A DNA stretch of 15,831 bases from Syntrophaceae bacterium UBA6078 (GCA_002428735.1 DIXO01000004.1:1-15831); one strand, 5' to 3'; shown: positions 7,391 to 15,808, counted from the stretch's first letter. Notes: generated by a model not told the origin, from the letters alone. Translations and numbers: made by a program.

Positions 7391-8626
7391 ATGACGGAAA
7401 CCGATACCGATAAAAAGAGCCGGAAGATGCAGTCGGTCGGGAGGATGAAAGAGATTATGACCGGCTATTATATCGATGCCAAAACGGCCGGACAGACGGG
7501 CAGAAAGGTGGCGTGGATCACCAGCGGGGGGCCGGTGGAGCCGCTGATAGCGATGGATATCATTCCCGTCTATCCGGAAAACTACGGAGCCATGATCGGG
7601 GCGTCGAAAATGGGGGCCGATCTGTGCGCCCGGGCGGAGGCGATGGGGTACAGCAGTGACTTGTGTTCCTACGCGCGGGCCGATATTGCCTCTTCCCTGA
7701 TTGATGGAGGTCCCATCGGGGGATTGCCGAGACCCGACATGCTCGTGTGTTGCAACAACATATGCGGAACAGTCCTCAAATGGTACGAGGTGCAGGCCCG
7801 GTATTACGATGCACCTCTCTTTATCCTCGACACCCCTTTCTGTCATACCGAGTACACCGATGAGGCGAAGAAATATGTCCGGCGACAAATCATGGAGTAC
7901 ATCGCATTCCTCGAAGAGGCTACGAAAAAGAAATTTGATTACGATCGGATGAAGGAAGTGGGGAGAATTTCAATAGAGGGCCAGCGCCTGTGGCAGGCGG
8001 TTCTCGACACCGCAATAAACAGGCCCTCTCCCATGACCTGCTTCGATGCGTTTTTCCATCTCGCGCTGATTGTCACCCTGCGGGGAACCCCGGTCACGGT
8101 GGATTACTACCGGTCGCTCCTGGCGGAAATGGAGCAGCGCGTCGCCGACGGAATAAGCGCGATTCCGAACGAGAAATACCGATTGTTGTGGGACAATCTG
8201 CCGATCTGGTACCGGATGCGGTGGCTGTCCGAAAAATTCGCTGCCCACGACGCCTGTCTTGTGGCGGACACCTATACCACCGCGTGGTGTATGAGCTTGA
8301 GATATATGGACGAGAACAATTTTCTCGATTCCATGGCCGAAGGATATACCAAATCATATCTCAATATCGGCGTCGATGAGATGATCAAGATAGTCCTCGA
8401 AATGGTTGATAAATATGATGTGGATGGCTTTGTCATGCACTCCAACCGGAGCTGCAAGCCTTATTCACTCGGCCAGTACGATATACAGAGGGCTGTTCAG
8501 CGGGAACGGGGGATTCCCTCCGTCACGATCGAATCTCACATGGTGGATGAAAGATCCTTTTCCGAGAGTCAGACGGAGACGCGGATAGATGCCTTTATGG
8601 AAATGATCGGCCAGAAAAAAGGATGA
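7391..8626 (+). CDS. 2-hydroxyacyl-CoA dehydratase large subunit (HgdA/BcrB-like)
   Basis: This 411-residue protein is the partner subunit of the dehydratase component. Cysteines suited to a second [4Fe-4S] cluster are Cys92 (DLCSYARAD), Cys125 (NNICGTV) and Cys355 (NRSCKPYSLGQYD). The 33-residue step between the first two equals that recalled for HadB of Clostridioides difficile (84 and 117). Cys120 and Cys121 give an unusual extra pair beside Cys125. ATG 7391 is preferred because CAGGGG lies about seven bases before it; the in-frame GTG at 7361 overlaps the previous stop and has no SD. HgdA of Acidaminococcus is longer (about 477 residues), so this is a short version, closer to BcrB or HadB in size. 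It is the middle gene of the dehydratase operon. Confidence 0.9.
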   Translation: MTETDTDKKSRKMQSVGRMKEIMTGYYIDAKTAGQTGRKVAWITSGGPVEPLIAMDIIPVYPENYGAMIGASKMGADLCARAEAMGYSSDLCSYARADIASSLIDGGPIGGLPRPDMLVCCNNICGTVLKWYEVQARYYDAPLFILDTPFCHTEYTDEAKKYVRRQIMEYIAFLEEATKKKFDYDRMKEVGRISIEGQRLWQAVLDTAINRPSPMTCFDAFFHLALIVTLRGTPVTVDYYRSLLAEMEQRVADGISAIPNEKYRLLWDNLPIWYRMRWLSEKFAAHDACLVADTYTTAWCMSLRYMDENNFLDSMAEGYTKSYLNIGVDEMIKIVLEMVDKYDVDGFVMHSNRSCKPYSLGQYDIQRAVQRERGIPSVTIESHMVDERSFSESQTETRIDAFMEMIGQKKG

Positions 8627-8654
8627 TTTCAGTGAGAATTCAGAGAAACGAGAT

Positions 8655-9422
8655 ATGATTACCGCGGGGATAGATATCGGATCGATCACCGCAAAGGCGG
8701 CTATCCTGTCGGACGGCAGGATACTGGGGTCGAAGGTGGCCTTTACCGGGTACAACGCCCGGGAGGCGGGAAGGAGCGTTTATGAGGCCCTTCTCAGGGA
8801 ACTGGAGATGGATGCGCCGACGATCGAAAGGATCGTATCCACCGGGTACGGGAGAAACAGTGTGGTATTTGCCGACAAGGCGGTGACGGAGATCATCTGC
8901 CACGGTGCCGGTGCATATTACCTGAATCCCCACGTCCGGACCGTCATCGATGTGGGCGGGCAGGACAGCAAGGTGCTGGCGGTCAATCCCGACGGCACGG
9001 TGAAAGACTTCGCCATGAACGACAAGTGCGCGGCCGGCACCGGTCGATTTCTCGAGGTAATGGCGCGGGCGATGGAATCCGACCTGGACGATTTCGGGCC
9101 CTTGTCTCTAAAGTCCCACAATCCGTCAAAGATAAGCAGCATCTGCACGGTCTTCGCCGAATCGGAGGTGATCTCACTGATCGCAAAAGGGGAGAACCGC
9201 GAGGATATCATCGCCGGAATTCATGAATCCGTTGCTTCCCGCATCTCATCCATGGCGCGGCGGGTGGGGGTGCAGGAGCCCGTCATGATGACCGGAGGCG
9301 TCGCCCGGAACATCGGCGTGGTCCGGGCGCTGGAGCGGGCGCTCGGGGTATCCATTGAAGTTTCGCGATTCGCCCAGGTGAACGGCGCAATCGGAGCGGC
9401 GGTCATCGCGGCGAAGATCTGA
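8655..9422 (+). CDS. ATP-dependent activator of the dehydratase (HgdC/BcrD family)
   Basis: This 255-residue protein is the activator (archerase) of the superfamily, an ASKHA-fold ATPase that as a homodimer holds one [4Fe-4S] cluster and drives a single electron into the dehydratase on ATP hydrolysis. Visible motifs are DIGSITAK (7-14), STGYGRN (62-68), DVGGQDSK (99-106), NDKCAAGTGRF (122-132), SSICTVFAESEV (161-172) and MTGGVARN. Cys125 and Cys164 have the same 39-residue spacing as Cys127 and Cys166 of HgdC. The SD before ATG 8655 is weak (gag in the 8649-8651 area), which fits the low stoichiometry needed for a recycling activator. It is the last gene of the operon. It is the only activator gene here, whereas Thauera-type benzoyl-CoA reductase has two ATPase subunits. 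Confidence 0.93.
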   Translation: MITAGIDIGSITAKAAILSDGRILGSKVAFTGYNAREAGRSVYEALLRELEMDAPTIERIVSTGYGRNSVVFADKAVTEIICHGAGAYYLNPHVRTVIDVGGQDSKVLAVNPDGTVKDFAMNDKCAAGTGRFLEVMARAMESDLDDFGPLSLKSHNPSKISSICTVFAESEVISLIAKGENREDIIAGIHESVASRISSMARRVGVQEPVMMTGGVARNIGVVRALERALGVSIEVSRFAQVNGAIGAAVIAAKI

Positions 9423-9530
9423 AAGTATAAGCTCGGCAGAGAGATACCGCAATCCGGAGCAACCGAATTACCATGAACGGCAGTCATCATCAAAAAAGCC
9501 TGTTTTCTGCATCTTAACGACTTCTCTTTA

Positions 9531-9559
9531 TTGACCTCCGGTCATAATTCTGGTACAAA
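9531..9559 (+). promoter_or_regulatory. Promoter of the glycan cassette with TGACC/GGTCA palindrome
   Basis: TTGACC (9531-9536) and TACAAA (9554-9559) are 17 bases apart (five and four of six), placing the transcript start about 58 bases before ATG 9625. TGACC-TCC-GGTCA (9532-9544) is an inverted repeat covering the -35 box. No terminator for the preceding activator gene was found in 9423-9530, so readthrough from the dehydratase operon is possible. Confidence 0.55.
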
Positions 9560-9624
9560 TTTCCATCTAACCCTGCAATCAATCCGTTATTTGTTCAATT
9601 CTTGGGGGGACAAGGTATCCGTAC

Positions 9625-10899
9625 ATGATGGGGCATACGGCATCCAGATCGCCTAACCATTTTGATCCTTTGAGGATATGCCTTCTTACCTACCGGGGGA
9701 ACCCCACATGCGGGGGGCAGGGTGTCTATATCAAGTATCTCAGCAGAGCTCTGGCAGAACTGGGGCATACCGTTGATGTCGTATCAGGGCCCCCTTACCC
9801 TGAACTGGTCCAGGGGGTCGGTCTCTACCGGCTGCCGAATCTCGACCTGTACAACCCGGACCATCTCTTCAAACCGGCGGATCCGCGCGATGTATTCAGA
9901 TCGCCTATCAACCTGTATGAATTTCTCGATGTTTCATCGGGGGGGTTTCCGGAACCCTTTACATTCGGGATGAGAACATATCATCACTTCAGGAGGATGC
10001 GGCCCCGCTACGATATCGTGCACGATAACCAGTGCCTCTCCTACGGGATACTGGGGCTTCCCCGGCTCGGTTTTCCCACGGTGGCAACCATTCATCACCC
10101 GATCACCGTCGACCGGGATACGGAGATCAAATCCTCCCGTTCGCTGATAAAGAAAATCCAGACGTGGCGGTGGTATTCCTTTCTCGGCATGCAAAAACGG
10201 GTTTCGCGCCGCCTTTCCCATATCATTACGGTTTCGGAGTGTTCGAAGAGAGACATCAGCAGGGACTTCAGGACCTCCATTCGCAGATTCCGGGTTGTTC
10301 CCAACGGGATCAATACGGATTTCTTCTATCCTCTGCCCCATGTAAAACGTTCGGACGATCAGGTGCTGGTTACCAACAGCGCGGACACTCCCCTCAAGGG
10401 GCTCAAGTTCCTCATCGAGGCCATCGCATCGATCCGTAAAAAGAGGAAGATAGGGCTGACTGTGATAGGGACCCCGAAGAAGAACGGCGTCATAGAGGGA
10501 CTCGTAAGACAACTGGGTATTGGGGACTGTGTCAGATTCACGGGGCGCATCGAATATGAGGAATTTGCCTCTTACTATGCCGGGGCGACGATGGCTGTTA
10601 TCCCTTCATTGTACGAGGGCTTCGGGATGCCGGCCGGCGAGGCTATGGCCTGCGGCGTTCCAGTGATCAGCACGGTGGGGGGGGCCCTCCCCGAGGTGGT
10701 GGGGGATGCGGGTATTCTCGTGCCGACCGCCGACAGCGGAGCGCTGGAGAAGGCGATTATCTCTCTCCTGGATAACCCGGAGCGCCGCCGCCGGCTGGGG
10801 GAGGCGGGGCTTCGGCGCGTGAAGGATTCATTTACGTGGCGCCACGCGGCCGAGAAGACCGTGGACGTGTATCGGGAAGTCATCGATGCTCACCGCTGA
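9625..10899 (+). CDS. Family 4 (GT-B) glycosyltransferase
   Basis: This 424-residue retaining glycosyltransferase has the GT4 plan. The N-terminal Rossmann-like domain holds the acceptor-side loop CGGQGVYIKYLSRAL. The C-terminal domain holds the nucleotide-sugar site, with the E-x7-E signature in YEGFGMPAGEAMACGVPV and a following GGALPEVVGDAGILV. It would transfer a hexose from a nucleotide sugar at the cytoplasmic face; no membrane segment is seen. AAGGT (9613-9617) supports ATG 9625, with ATG 9628 as a near-equivalent alternative. Its 3' end overlaps the methyltransferase start by 14 bases, indicating translational coupling. It is the first gene of the four-gene cassette. Donor and acceptor cannot be predicted. 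Confidence 0.9.
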   Translation: MMGHTASRSPNHFDPLRICLLTYRGNPTCGGQGVYIKYLSRALAELGHTVDVVSGPPYPELVQGVGLYRLPNLDLYNPDHLFKPADPRDVFRSPINLYEFLDVSSGGFPEPFTFGMRTYHHFRRMRPRYDIVHDNQCLSYGILGLPRLGFPTVATIHHPITVDRDTEIKSSRSLIKKIQTWRWYSFLGMQKRVSRRLSHIITVSECSKRDISRDFRTSIRRFRVVPNGINTDFFYPLPHVKRSDDQVLVTNSADTPLKGLKFLIEAIASIRKKRKIGLTVIGTPKKNGVIEGLVRQLGIGDCVRFTGRIEYEEFASYYAGATMAVIPSLYEGFGMPAGEAMACGVPVISTVGGALPEVVGDAGILVPTADSGALEKAIISLLDNPERRRRLGEAGLRRVKDSFTWRHAAEKTVDVYREVIDAHR

Positions 10900-11587
10900 T
10901 TTTCATCTGCTGGGCATACGGCCGGGGGATCGGATTCTTGATGCCGGATGCGGAACGGGCCGCCACGCCTGTGAGATATTCAGGACCCTGGGGGCGGATG
11001 TCATCGGTGTCGATCTGAACAGGGATGACCTGCGCACGGCCGCCTTTACCCTGGGAAGCATGGAAGCTTTGAGCGGTGGGGCATGGATGATATCGCAGGC
11101 TGATGTCACCCGTCTGCCTTTCAGGGACGAGGCCTTTGACGTGGTTATCTGTTCGGAGGTCCTGGAGCATATCCCCGAAAACAGGGCCGCCGTTTCCGAA
11201 CTGGTTCGGGTCCTGAAACCGGCGAAACACTTGGTTGTCAGTGTGCCGAGGTTCTTCCCTGAACGGATATGCTGGTTGCTTTCATCGGCGTATCATGCCG
11301 AACCGGGGGGACACATACGGATTTACACAAAGAAAGAACTGCTCACGCTGCTTGAGAGCGCTGGGACTCGCTGCTGGCGAATTCGCTACAAGCATTCCCT
11401 GCACGTTCCCTACTGGTGGCTGAAGTGTATCGTGGGCCACAAGAATGAGACATCCCGGCTGGTCAATCTGTACCGGAGATTTCTTGAGTGGGACATTATA
11501 CGGCATCCTCCGCTTACCAGGTTGCTCGAAAAGATCTTGAATCCGCTCATGGCCAAAAGCATCGTCTTGTATCTGAGAAAAGGATAA
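10886..11587 (+). CDS. Class I SAM-dependent methyltransferase
   Basis: This 233-residue protein has the Rossmann methyltransferase signatures: motif I ILDAGCGTG (about residues 17-25), acidic motif II VIGVDLN, a motif with QADVTRLPF, and SEVLEHIPE as motif IV. A longer C-terminal part (HSLHVPYWWLKC and a helical tail) probably binds the acceptor. Its position between a glycosyltransferase and a sugar-cassette acyltransferase suggests O-methylation of a glycan or lipid. The start overlaps the glycosyltransferase gene, with GGGAAG (10874-10879) as SD inside it. Folding begins almost at once after the start, so no upstream extension is needed. Confidence 0.88.
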   Translation: MLTADFHLLGIRPGDRILDAGCGTGRHACEIFRTLGADVIGVDLNRDDLRTAAFTLGSMEALSGGAWMISQADVTRLPFRDEAFDVVICSEVLEHIPENRAAVSELVRVLKPAKHLVVSVPRFFPERICWLLSSAYHAEPGGHIRIYTKKELLTLLESAGTRCWRIRYKHSLHVPYWWLKCIVGHKNETSRLVNLYRRFLEWDIIRHPPLTRLLEKILNPLMAKSIVLYLRKG

Positions 11588-11592
11588 CCGAT

Positions 11593-12708
11593 ATGGAGCT
11601 GAACCTTTCCAGAAGCATCGTGGGGGAGTTTATTAATTGCGAAGAGATGGGGGCATTTATAGCGGCCCTGCAGAAGGAGAGCGGAGAGATTCCATGGTCC
11701 GAGGGGGGAAAGACGGACCCGTGGGACCATATCGAGAGCGCCATGGGGCTCGGTGTCGCCGGGTACATCGATGAGGCACGGCGCGCCTACGAATGGATGA
11801 GGACCACGCAGCTCGAAGACGGGAGCTGGTACGCGGCGCTGCGCGACGGCGTTCCCGATGACAGAAGAAAAGATGCCAACTTCTCCGCCTATATTGCTGT
11901 GGGGGTTTTTCACCATTTTCTTCTCACAAACGACCGCGCATTCCTCCGTCACCTGTGGCCCGCGGTGAGCGCCGGGATCGATTATGCCCTCAGCCTCCAG
12001 GCCCCGACGGGGGAGATATACTGGTCCATGGCTGCCGATGGCGTCGTAGACCGCATGGCTCTCCTCACCGGTTCCAGTTCCATCTATATGAGCCTCAAAT
12101 GTGCCCTGGCCATCGCCTTCCAGCTGGGGGAATCCCGCCCACACTGGCGGAATTCCCTCGAAAGGCTGGGGAATGCCATCCGCACCCTCCCCACCCACTT
12201 TAACATGATCAAGTCCCGCTATTCCATGGACTGGTACTATCCTGTCCTGTGCGGCGCTGTCACCGGCGCCGAGGCGCACAAAAGGATCGACAAATCCTGG
12301 GCAAAATTCGTGGAACCCGGTTGGGGAGTTCGCTGCGTGTCCGACCGGCCCTGGGTGACCATGGCGGAAACATCCGAGCTGGTCCTGGCGCTCATGGCCG
12401 TCGACCGGCACGAAGAGGCACGGCTGGTGTTCAGCTACCTGGAGGGGAAACGGTACGATGACGGATCGTACTGGATGGGAGTGACCTTCCCCGACTCGGT
12501 CATATGGCCCGAGGAGCGGACATCATGGACGGCAGGCGCAGTTCTCCTGGCCTATGACGCACTCAACAATCTCACCCCCGCAGGATGCTTGTTCAATCAC
12601 GGTTTCTGGAAAAACGAGGCGATCGAGGGACTCGAAGATTCAATCACGGAATGGTATGGCCAGGATCAGGGGCAACCGGTTGTCCCCATGGGAAGGATCG
12701 GAGGGTAG
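11593..12708 (+). CDS. Alpha/alpha-toroid protein annotated in relatives as prenyltransferase-like
   Basis: This 371-residue cytoplasmic protein has no signal peptide. It contains repeats reminiscent of the QW-type hairpins of terpene cyclase/prenyltransferase and six-hairpin glycosidase toroids: QLEDGSWYAAL (about 72-82) and RYDDGSYWMG. Other conserved-looking acidic and aromatic stretches are IPWSEGGKTDPWDHIESAMGL (split: IPWSEGG and DPWDHIE) and WPEERTSWTAGAV. There is no DxDD or DDxxD motif, so real terpene cyclase or prenyl transfer activity is doubtful; a glycoside hydrolase-like role is as likely. ATG 11593 is chosen because AAAAGGA (11578-11584) precedes it and it begins five bases after the methyltransferase stop; the longer frame from 11488 would overlap that gene by 100 bases. 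Function unknown, probably in glycan assembly or trimming. Confidence 0.8.
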   Translation: MELNLSRSIVGEFINCEEMGAFIAALQKESGEIPWSEGGKTDPWDHIESAMGLGVAGYIDEARRAYEWMRTTQLEDGSWYAALRDGVPDDRRKDANFSAYIAVGVFHHFLLTNDRAFLRHLWPAVSAGIDYALSLQAPTGEIYWSMAADGVVDRMALLTGSSSIYMSLKCALAIAFQLGESRPHWRNSLERLGNAIRTLPTHFNMIKSRYSMDWYYPVLCGAVTGAEAHKRIDKSWAKFVEPGWGVRCVSDRPWVTMAETSELVLALMAVDRHEEARLVFSYLEGKRYDDGSYWMGVTFPDSVIWPEERTSWTAGAVLLAYDALNNLTPAGCLFNHGFWKNEAIEGLEDSITEWYGQDQGQPVVPMGRIGG

Positions 12709-12713
12709 TTTCC

Positions 12714-13436
12714 GTGCGCAGAGACCACCGGCCCTATATTCTCAAACAGTGGGACATGAGATTCCAGAAGTGGTATGTGAATCACTTTCTGCGCCCCCAG
12801 TTCGAATCCCTGGGCGCTAGACACACCTTCATGAAACCATGGCACGTTGAGATATTCGGCGGGCCCGTCTATCTGGGTAAGTGCGCCCACGTCATAGCCA
12901 CATCCGATAAAAAAGTCCGTTTCACCGTATGGTCGAATTTTGGTGAGAAGGGGTCGATACGGATCGGAGATTTCTGTCTCGTCTGTCCCGGCGTGCGGAT
13001 CAGCGCTGCCGCACAGATAACCATAGGCGACAGCTGCATGATGGCGCAGGGAGCGTGCGTCACGGATGCGGACTGGCACGGGGTGTACGACCGGAGCCAG
13101 CCGGTGGGACAGACCGGCCCGGTCAGGATCGGAAACAACGTGTGGATCGGGGACAGCGCCATAGTCGGGAAGGGAGTGACGATCGGGGACAACAGCATCA
13201 TTGGTGCCGGTTCGGTTGTCACGAAGGATGTCCCCCCCGATGTGATAGCCGCCGGCAATCCCGCGTCCGTCGTCAAGAAACTTGACCGAAGGCGGCGTAT
13301 CAGGACCCGGGCTGAATGGCTTGCCGACCCCGATCATCTGGCAGGTCAGTTCCAGCAGATCGACCGGGAACTGATGGGTGCGAATTCGATAACCGGGTGG
13401 CTTCGATCCCTCGTATGCCCTAAAAAGGGGGACTGA
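12714..13436 (+). CDS. Left-handed beta-helix (hexapeptide repeat) acyltransferase
   Basis: This 240-residue protein carries hexapeptide repeats from about residue 80 to 185: VRIGNNVWIGDSAIVGKG and VTIGDNSIIGAGSVVTKD are clear coils, and DADWHGVYDR supplies a likely catalytic His. The AAGNPASVVKKL end is typical of the LacA/WbbJ/CysE-like O-acetyltransferases, trimers that move an acetyl or other acyl group from acyl-CoA to a sugar hydroxyl or amine. GTG 12714 is chosen since GGAGGG (12700-12705) lies eight bases upstream and the gap to the previous stop is five bases; the open frame extends back to 12585 inside the neighbour, but without support. The N-terminal 70 residues (RPYILKQWDMRFQKWYVNHF and following) are not repeat-like. 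It closes the glycan cassette. Confidence 0.88.
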   Translation: MRRDHRPYILKQWDMRFQKWYVNHFLRPQFESLGARHTFMKPWHVEIFGGPVYLGKCAHVIATSDKKVRFTVWSNFGEKGSIRIGDFCLVCPGVRISAAAQITIGDSCMMAQGACVTDADWHGVYDRSQPVGQTGPVRIGNNVWIGDSAIVGKGVTIGDNSIIGAGSVVTKDVPPDVIAAGNPASVVKKLDRRRRIRTRAEWLADPDHLAGQFQQIDRELMGANSITGWLRSLVCPKKGD

Positions 13437-13483
13437 AAACAGGCACCCGGATGGTAACCGTCTCTTCGCCCTCGATCAATCGA

Positions 13484-15607
13484 CTATTTCCCAAAGAGCC
13501 CCTTAATGATTCCTTTTATTTTCTCCTGATCCACGGTGGGAACGGAGTCTTTCGCGTCACCCCTTTCCTTGAAAATATCCATGATTCGCTCTGGTGACTT
13601 GAGTGTATCCTTCATCTGCGTTTCAAGGATACCCTTCAGATCCGGGGCGAAGCGGGGAGACGAGAAGGTCCCCGTCACCAGCACCGGGATCATGAGACCC
13701 GAGCGTTCCTTGGTATCCTGCTGACCTTTGAGGCTTGCCACCACGGTGGGCTCCACGCGCAGGTTCAGGGTTTCGTTGACCAGATCGGCCTTTCCCGCGG
13801 CGGCCACGCGCAGGAGGGGAGAGACCAGTCTCGTCCCGGCAGTTGTCACGACGCCGCTTTTGATCGTGAACGGGGCCGCAAGCTCGCTGAAGTCGGTCCT
13901 GGGTTTTTCGGCCGGTTTCTCCGCCCCGAAGGCCGCCTTCACGTTGCGCACCATGCCGGGGAGATCGATCCCGACGATGGCCCCGTCCGTGAAATAGAGC
14001 GTGCCTTCTCCGTTCATGGTCCTCTTGATGGTGTCGGGATCATCACCTTCCATGGTGAGGGTGACCTGCGCCCGCGTCGTTCCCTCCAGAAAATCCTTCT
14101 TCAGCAGGTCGTTCAGGAGGGGGCGCGCCATGATCCCGTCCATGTCGATGTTCACACCGGCTTTTGGCCTGTCCGCCCGCACATCCAAGCCCGCCCGTGC
14201 GGAGATGCTCCCTTCGTAAGCTTTCAATGTGAGGGGATCCATGGTGAACACGCCATCCCTTCCCTGTATTCTCATCACCACGTCCCGGGCACGCGCGCCC
14301 ATGACCTTGATCTCGCCCCCCCGCAGTTCCGCGTCCACCAACAGCTTCCGGAGCGGTCCGTAATCTATCTTTTTCTGTTCACGGGCGGGGGGCGTCGAAG
14401 AGGCGGGCTTATCCCCGGCTACCGATTCCTTTGGCGCAGGAGGTGTTGAAGAAGCGGTTTTGTCCCCGGTTGGTTTCTTTAGCACGGACGGCGTTGAAGA
14501 GGGGGGTTTGTTCCTGGCCGGGTCCTCCGGCGCGGCCGGGGGCAGATAACGGTCCACATCGACCCGGTCGATACTCAGCCTGAACATCACATCGGGTCTG
14601 GCGAAATCCTTCACCCGCCCTGAAAAGACGATCCTGGACTGGTCCAGTTCCATGATCCCATCGGTCAGGGACACATGTGTTGTATTTCCCCTCACCGTGG
14701 CTTTGAGCACCACCTTTGTGAGGGCGGTAGGGTCGGCGGTGGCCACAGGGAATTCCCGTCCCAGTACTTCCGCCAGCTTGCGCGGTGAAAAGGGGGCAAG
14801 ATCCACAGCCAGGTCGAAAGTCAGCTGCCGCAGCACGTGACTCACCGTGCCCTTCACCGCCAGGGTGACCTCCTCGAATGCCTTGACCGTCATATCCAGG
14901 GGAACGCTCCCCCCTCCCCGTGCCGCGTTCAGAGGTCCCGCCGTTCCGTGAAGCCGGAGGGGGCTCCCGTCAATATTCGCGGAGAGCATGATCCGGATGG
15001 GACGATTGAGGGACACATCCCTGAGTTCGAGCGACAGGTTCCTGATCTCCCGCCGCTTCCCCGCGGCTGCATCGATCCACAAAAGGCTGGCATTCGAAAC
15101 CTTTAGTTCGCCGACGGCGAGGCTCCTGATAGGAAGCCCGGCGAGAGGACCTCCCCCGGATTCCGGCTTCTGTGCTTTTGCCTCTGCCGGTAGAGCCGCG
15201 GCCGACGGTTTCCCCACGGCTTTCCAGTTCCCTCTCCCTTCCCTGTCTTTCTCCAGGGCCGCCTTCAGGCCGTCCACTACGAAACGTTCGACCTGCACCT
15301 CCCTGGACAGAAGGGGTATGAATTTCACCTTCACGTCAAAGGATTTGATTGTCAGCAAATTCTTCTCCGTGAAACCAGGCGGGTTGCCCAGGTAGAGATC
15401 GGAAAAGGCGACCCCTGCCGAGGGGAAGAGGGAGAGCTTGAGCTCTCCTCCGATGGAAAAGGGACAACCCGTCGCCTGAGACACCCGCTTCTCTATATAG
15501 GGCTTGTATTTCTGAACATCCACGAACAGGGGGATGACGAGCAGTGCGCCGATTATGACCACAATCAGCGCGATGATGCCGATGGCTACCCACTTGACCG
15601 CTTTCAT
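13484..15607 (-). CDS. AsmA-family inner-membrane-anchored protein
   Basis: This 707-residue protein begins MKAVKWVAIG with a single membrane segment (about 5-28), followed by the AsmA N-terminal signature (DVQKYKPYIEKRVSQATGCP, then FSIGGELKLSLFPSAGV and LGNPPGF). The remainder is beta-rich, ending in a DUF/AsmA-like C-terminal domain (NGEGTLYFTDGAIVGIDL and later ETQMKDTLKSPERI). AsmA proteins form long periplasmic bridges linked to phospholipid transport and outer membrane integrity, with the N-terminus in the inner membrane. ATG 15607 is preferred over 15649 because AAGGGAGGG lies just before it. A Pro/Ser/Thr-rich linker (residues about 357-406) splits the two halves and is built from three related units. 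It is monocistronic and convergent with the glycan cassette. Confidence 0.88.
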   Translation of the reverse strand: MKAVKWVAIGIIALIVVIIGALLVIPLFVDVQKYKPYIEKRVSQATGCPFSIGGELKLSLFPSAGVAFSDLYLGNPPGFTEKNLLTIKSFDVKVKFIPLLSREVQVERFVVDGLKAALEKDREGRGNWKAVGKPSAAALPAEAKAQKPESGGGPLAGLPIRSLAVGELKVSNASLLWIDAAAGKRREIRNLSLELRDVSLNRPIRIMLSANIDGSPLRLHGTAGPLNAARGGGSVPLDMTVKAFEEVTLAVKGTVSHVLRQLTFDLAVDLAPFSPRKLAEVLGREFPVATADPTALTKVVLKATVRGNTTHVSLTDGIMELDQSRIVFSGRVKDFARPDVMFRLSIDRVDVDRYLPPAAPEDPARNKPPSSTPSVLKKPTGDKTASSTPPAPKESVAGDKPASSTPPAREQKKIDYGPLRKLLVDAELRGGEIKVMGARARDVVMRIQGRDGVFTMDPLTLKAYEGSISARAGLDVRADRPKAGVNIDMDGIMARPLLNDLLKKDFLEGTTRAQVTLTMEGDDPDTIKRTMNGEGTLYFTDGAIVGIDLPGMVRNVKAAFGAEKPAEKPRTDFSELAAPFTIKSGVVTTAGTRLVSPLLRVAAAGKADLVNETLNLRVEPTVVASLKGQQDTKERSGLMIPVLVTGTFSSPRFAPDLKGILETQMKDTLKSPERIMDIFKERGDAKDSVPTVDQEKIKGIIKGLFGK
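14391..14538 (-). repeat. Three degenerate tandem units in the AsmA-family gene
   Basis: Units starting near 14391, 14442 and 14490 (steps of 51 and 48 bases) each contain a version of GGCGTCGAAGAGGC followed by a GC-rich tail. They encode repeated SSTPP/SSTPS plus Lys-rich peptides. In-frame unit lengths mean copy number could change without breaking the protein. Confidence 0.7.
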
Positions 15608-15685
15608 CAGATCCCTCCCTTCTGCGTTTCTTCCCGGATAATTCCGCACCGAAAGGCTTTCCTCCCGGCTTTTCGCTGTTTACTT

Positions 15686-15714
15686 ACTATATCCCTTGAA
15701 CAAGAGAAGCTCAA
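15686..15714 (-). promoter_or_regulatory. Promoter of the AsmA-family gene
   Basis: On the minus strand TTGAGC (15714-15709) and TATAGT (15691-15686) are 17 bases apart (four and five of six). The leader is about 70 bases. The -35 box lies only 16 bases from the IS terminus at 15731, so any upstream regulatory DNA has been cut off by the insertion. Confidence 0.6.
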
Positions 15715-15737
15715 TCTTTCCATCCCGGTTTGTCAGG

Positions 15738-15784
15738 AGCACGTAATCTGTCCGGGTTTGTAGCACGCACTCTGTCCGGTTTAC
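15738..15784 (+). repeat. Two tandem 24-base-step repeats within the IS end
   Basis: AGCACGTAATCTGTCCGG (from 15738) and AGCACGCACTCTGTCCGG (from 15762) differ at two of 18 positions and are followed by similar GTTTG/TTTAC bases. A partial third match (CCGGTTTGT) lies at 15726-15733, across the presumed terminus. Confidence 0.8.
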
Positions 15785-15808
15785 AATAGCCGCTGTAAGG
15801 AGGTGGTT

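Noticed and set aside
6249..9422. Assignment as a Thauera-type benzoyl-CoA reductase
   Set aside because: That enzyme uses two different ATPase subunits plus two reductase subunits; only one activator gene is here, with HgdC-like cysteine spacing. A reductase of another type cannot be fully excluded.
11410..12411. 333-residue minus-strand frame opposite the methyltransferase and toroid genes
   Set aside because: It is a shadow of the high-GC plus-strand codons; its Gly/Pro/His-rich composition matches no family and the plus strand has strong motifs and SD sites.
11593..12708. True prenyltransferase or terpene cyclase
   Set aside because: No DxDD or DDxxD motif is present, and the context is glycan modification.
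12666..13337. 223-residue minus-strand frame opposite the acyltransferase gene
   Set aside because: It mirrors the hexapeptide repeats of the plus strand and has no family signature of its own.
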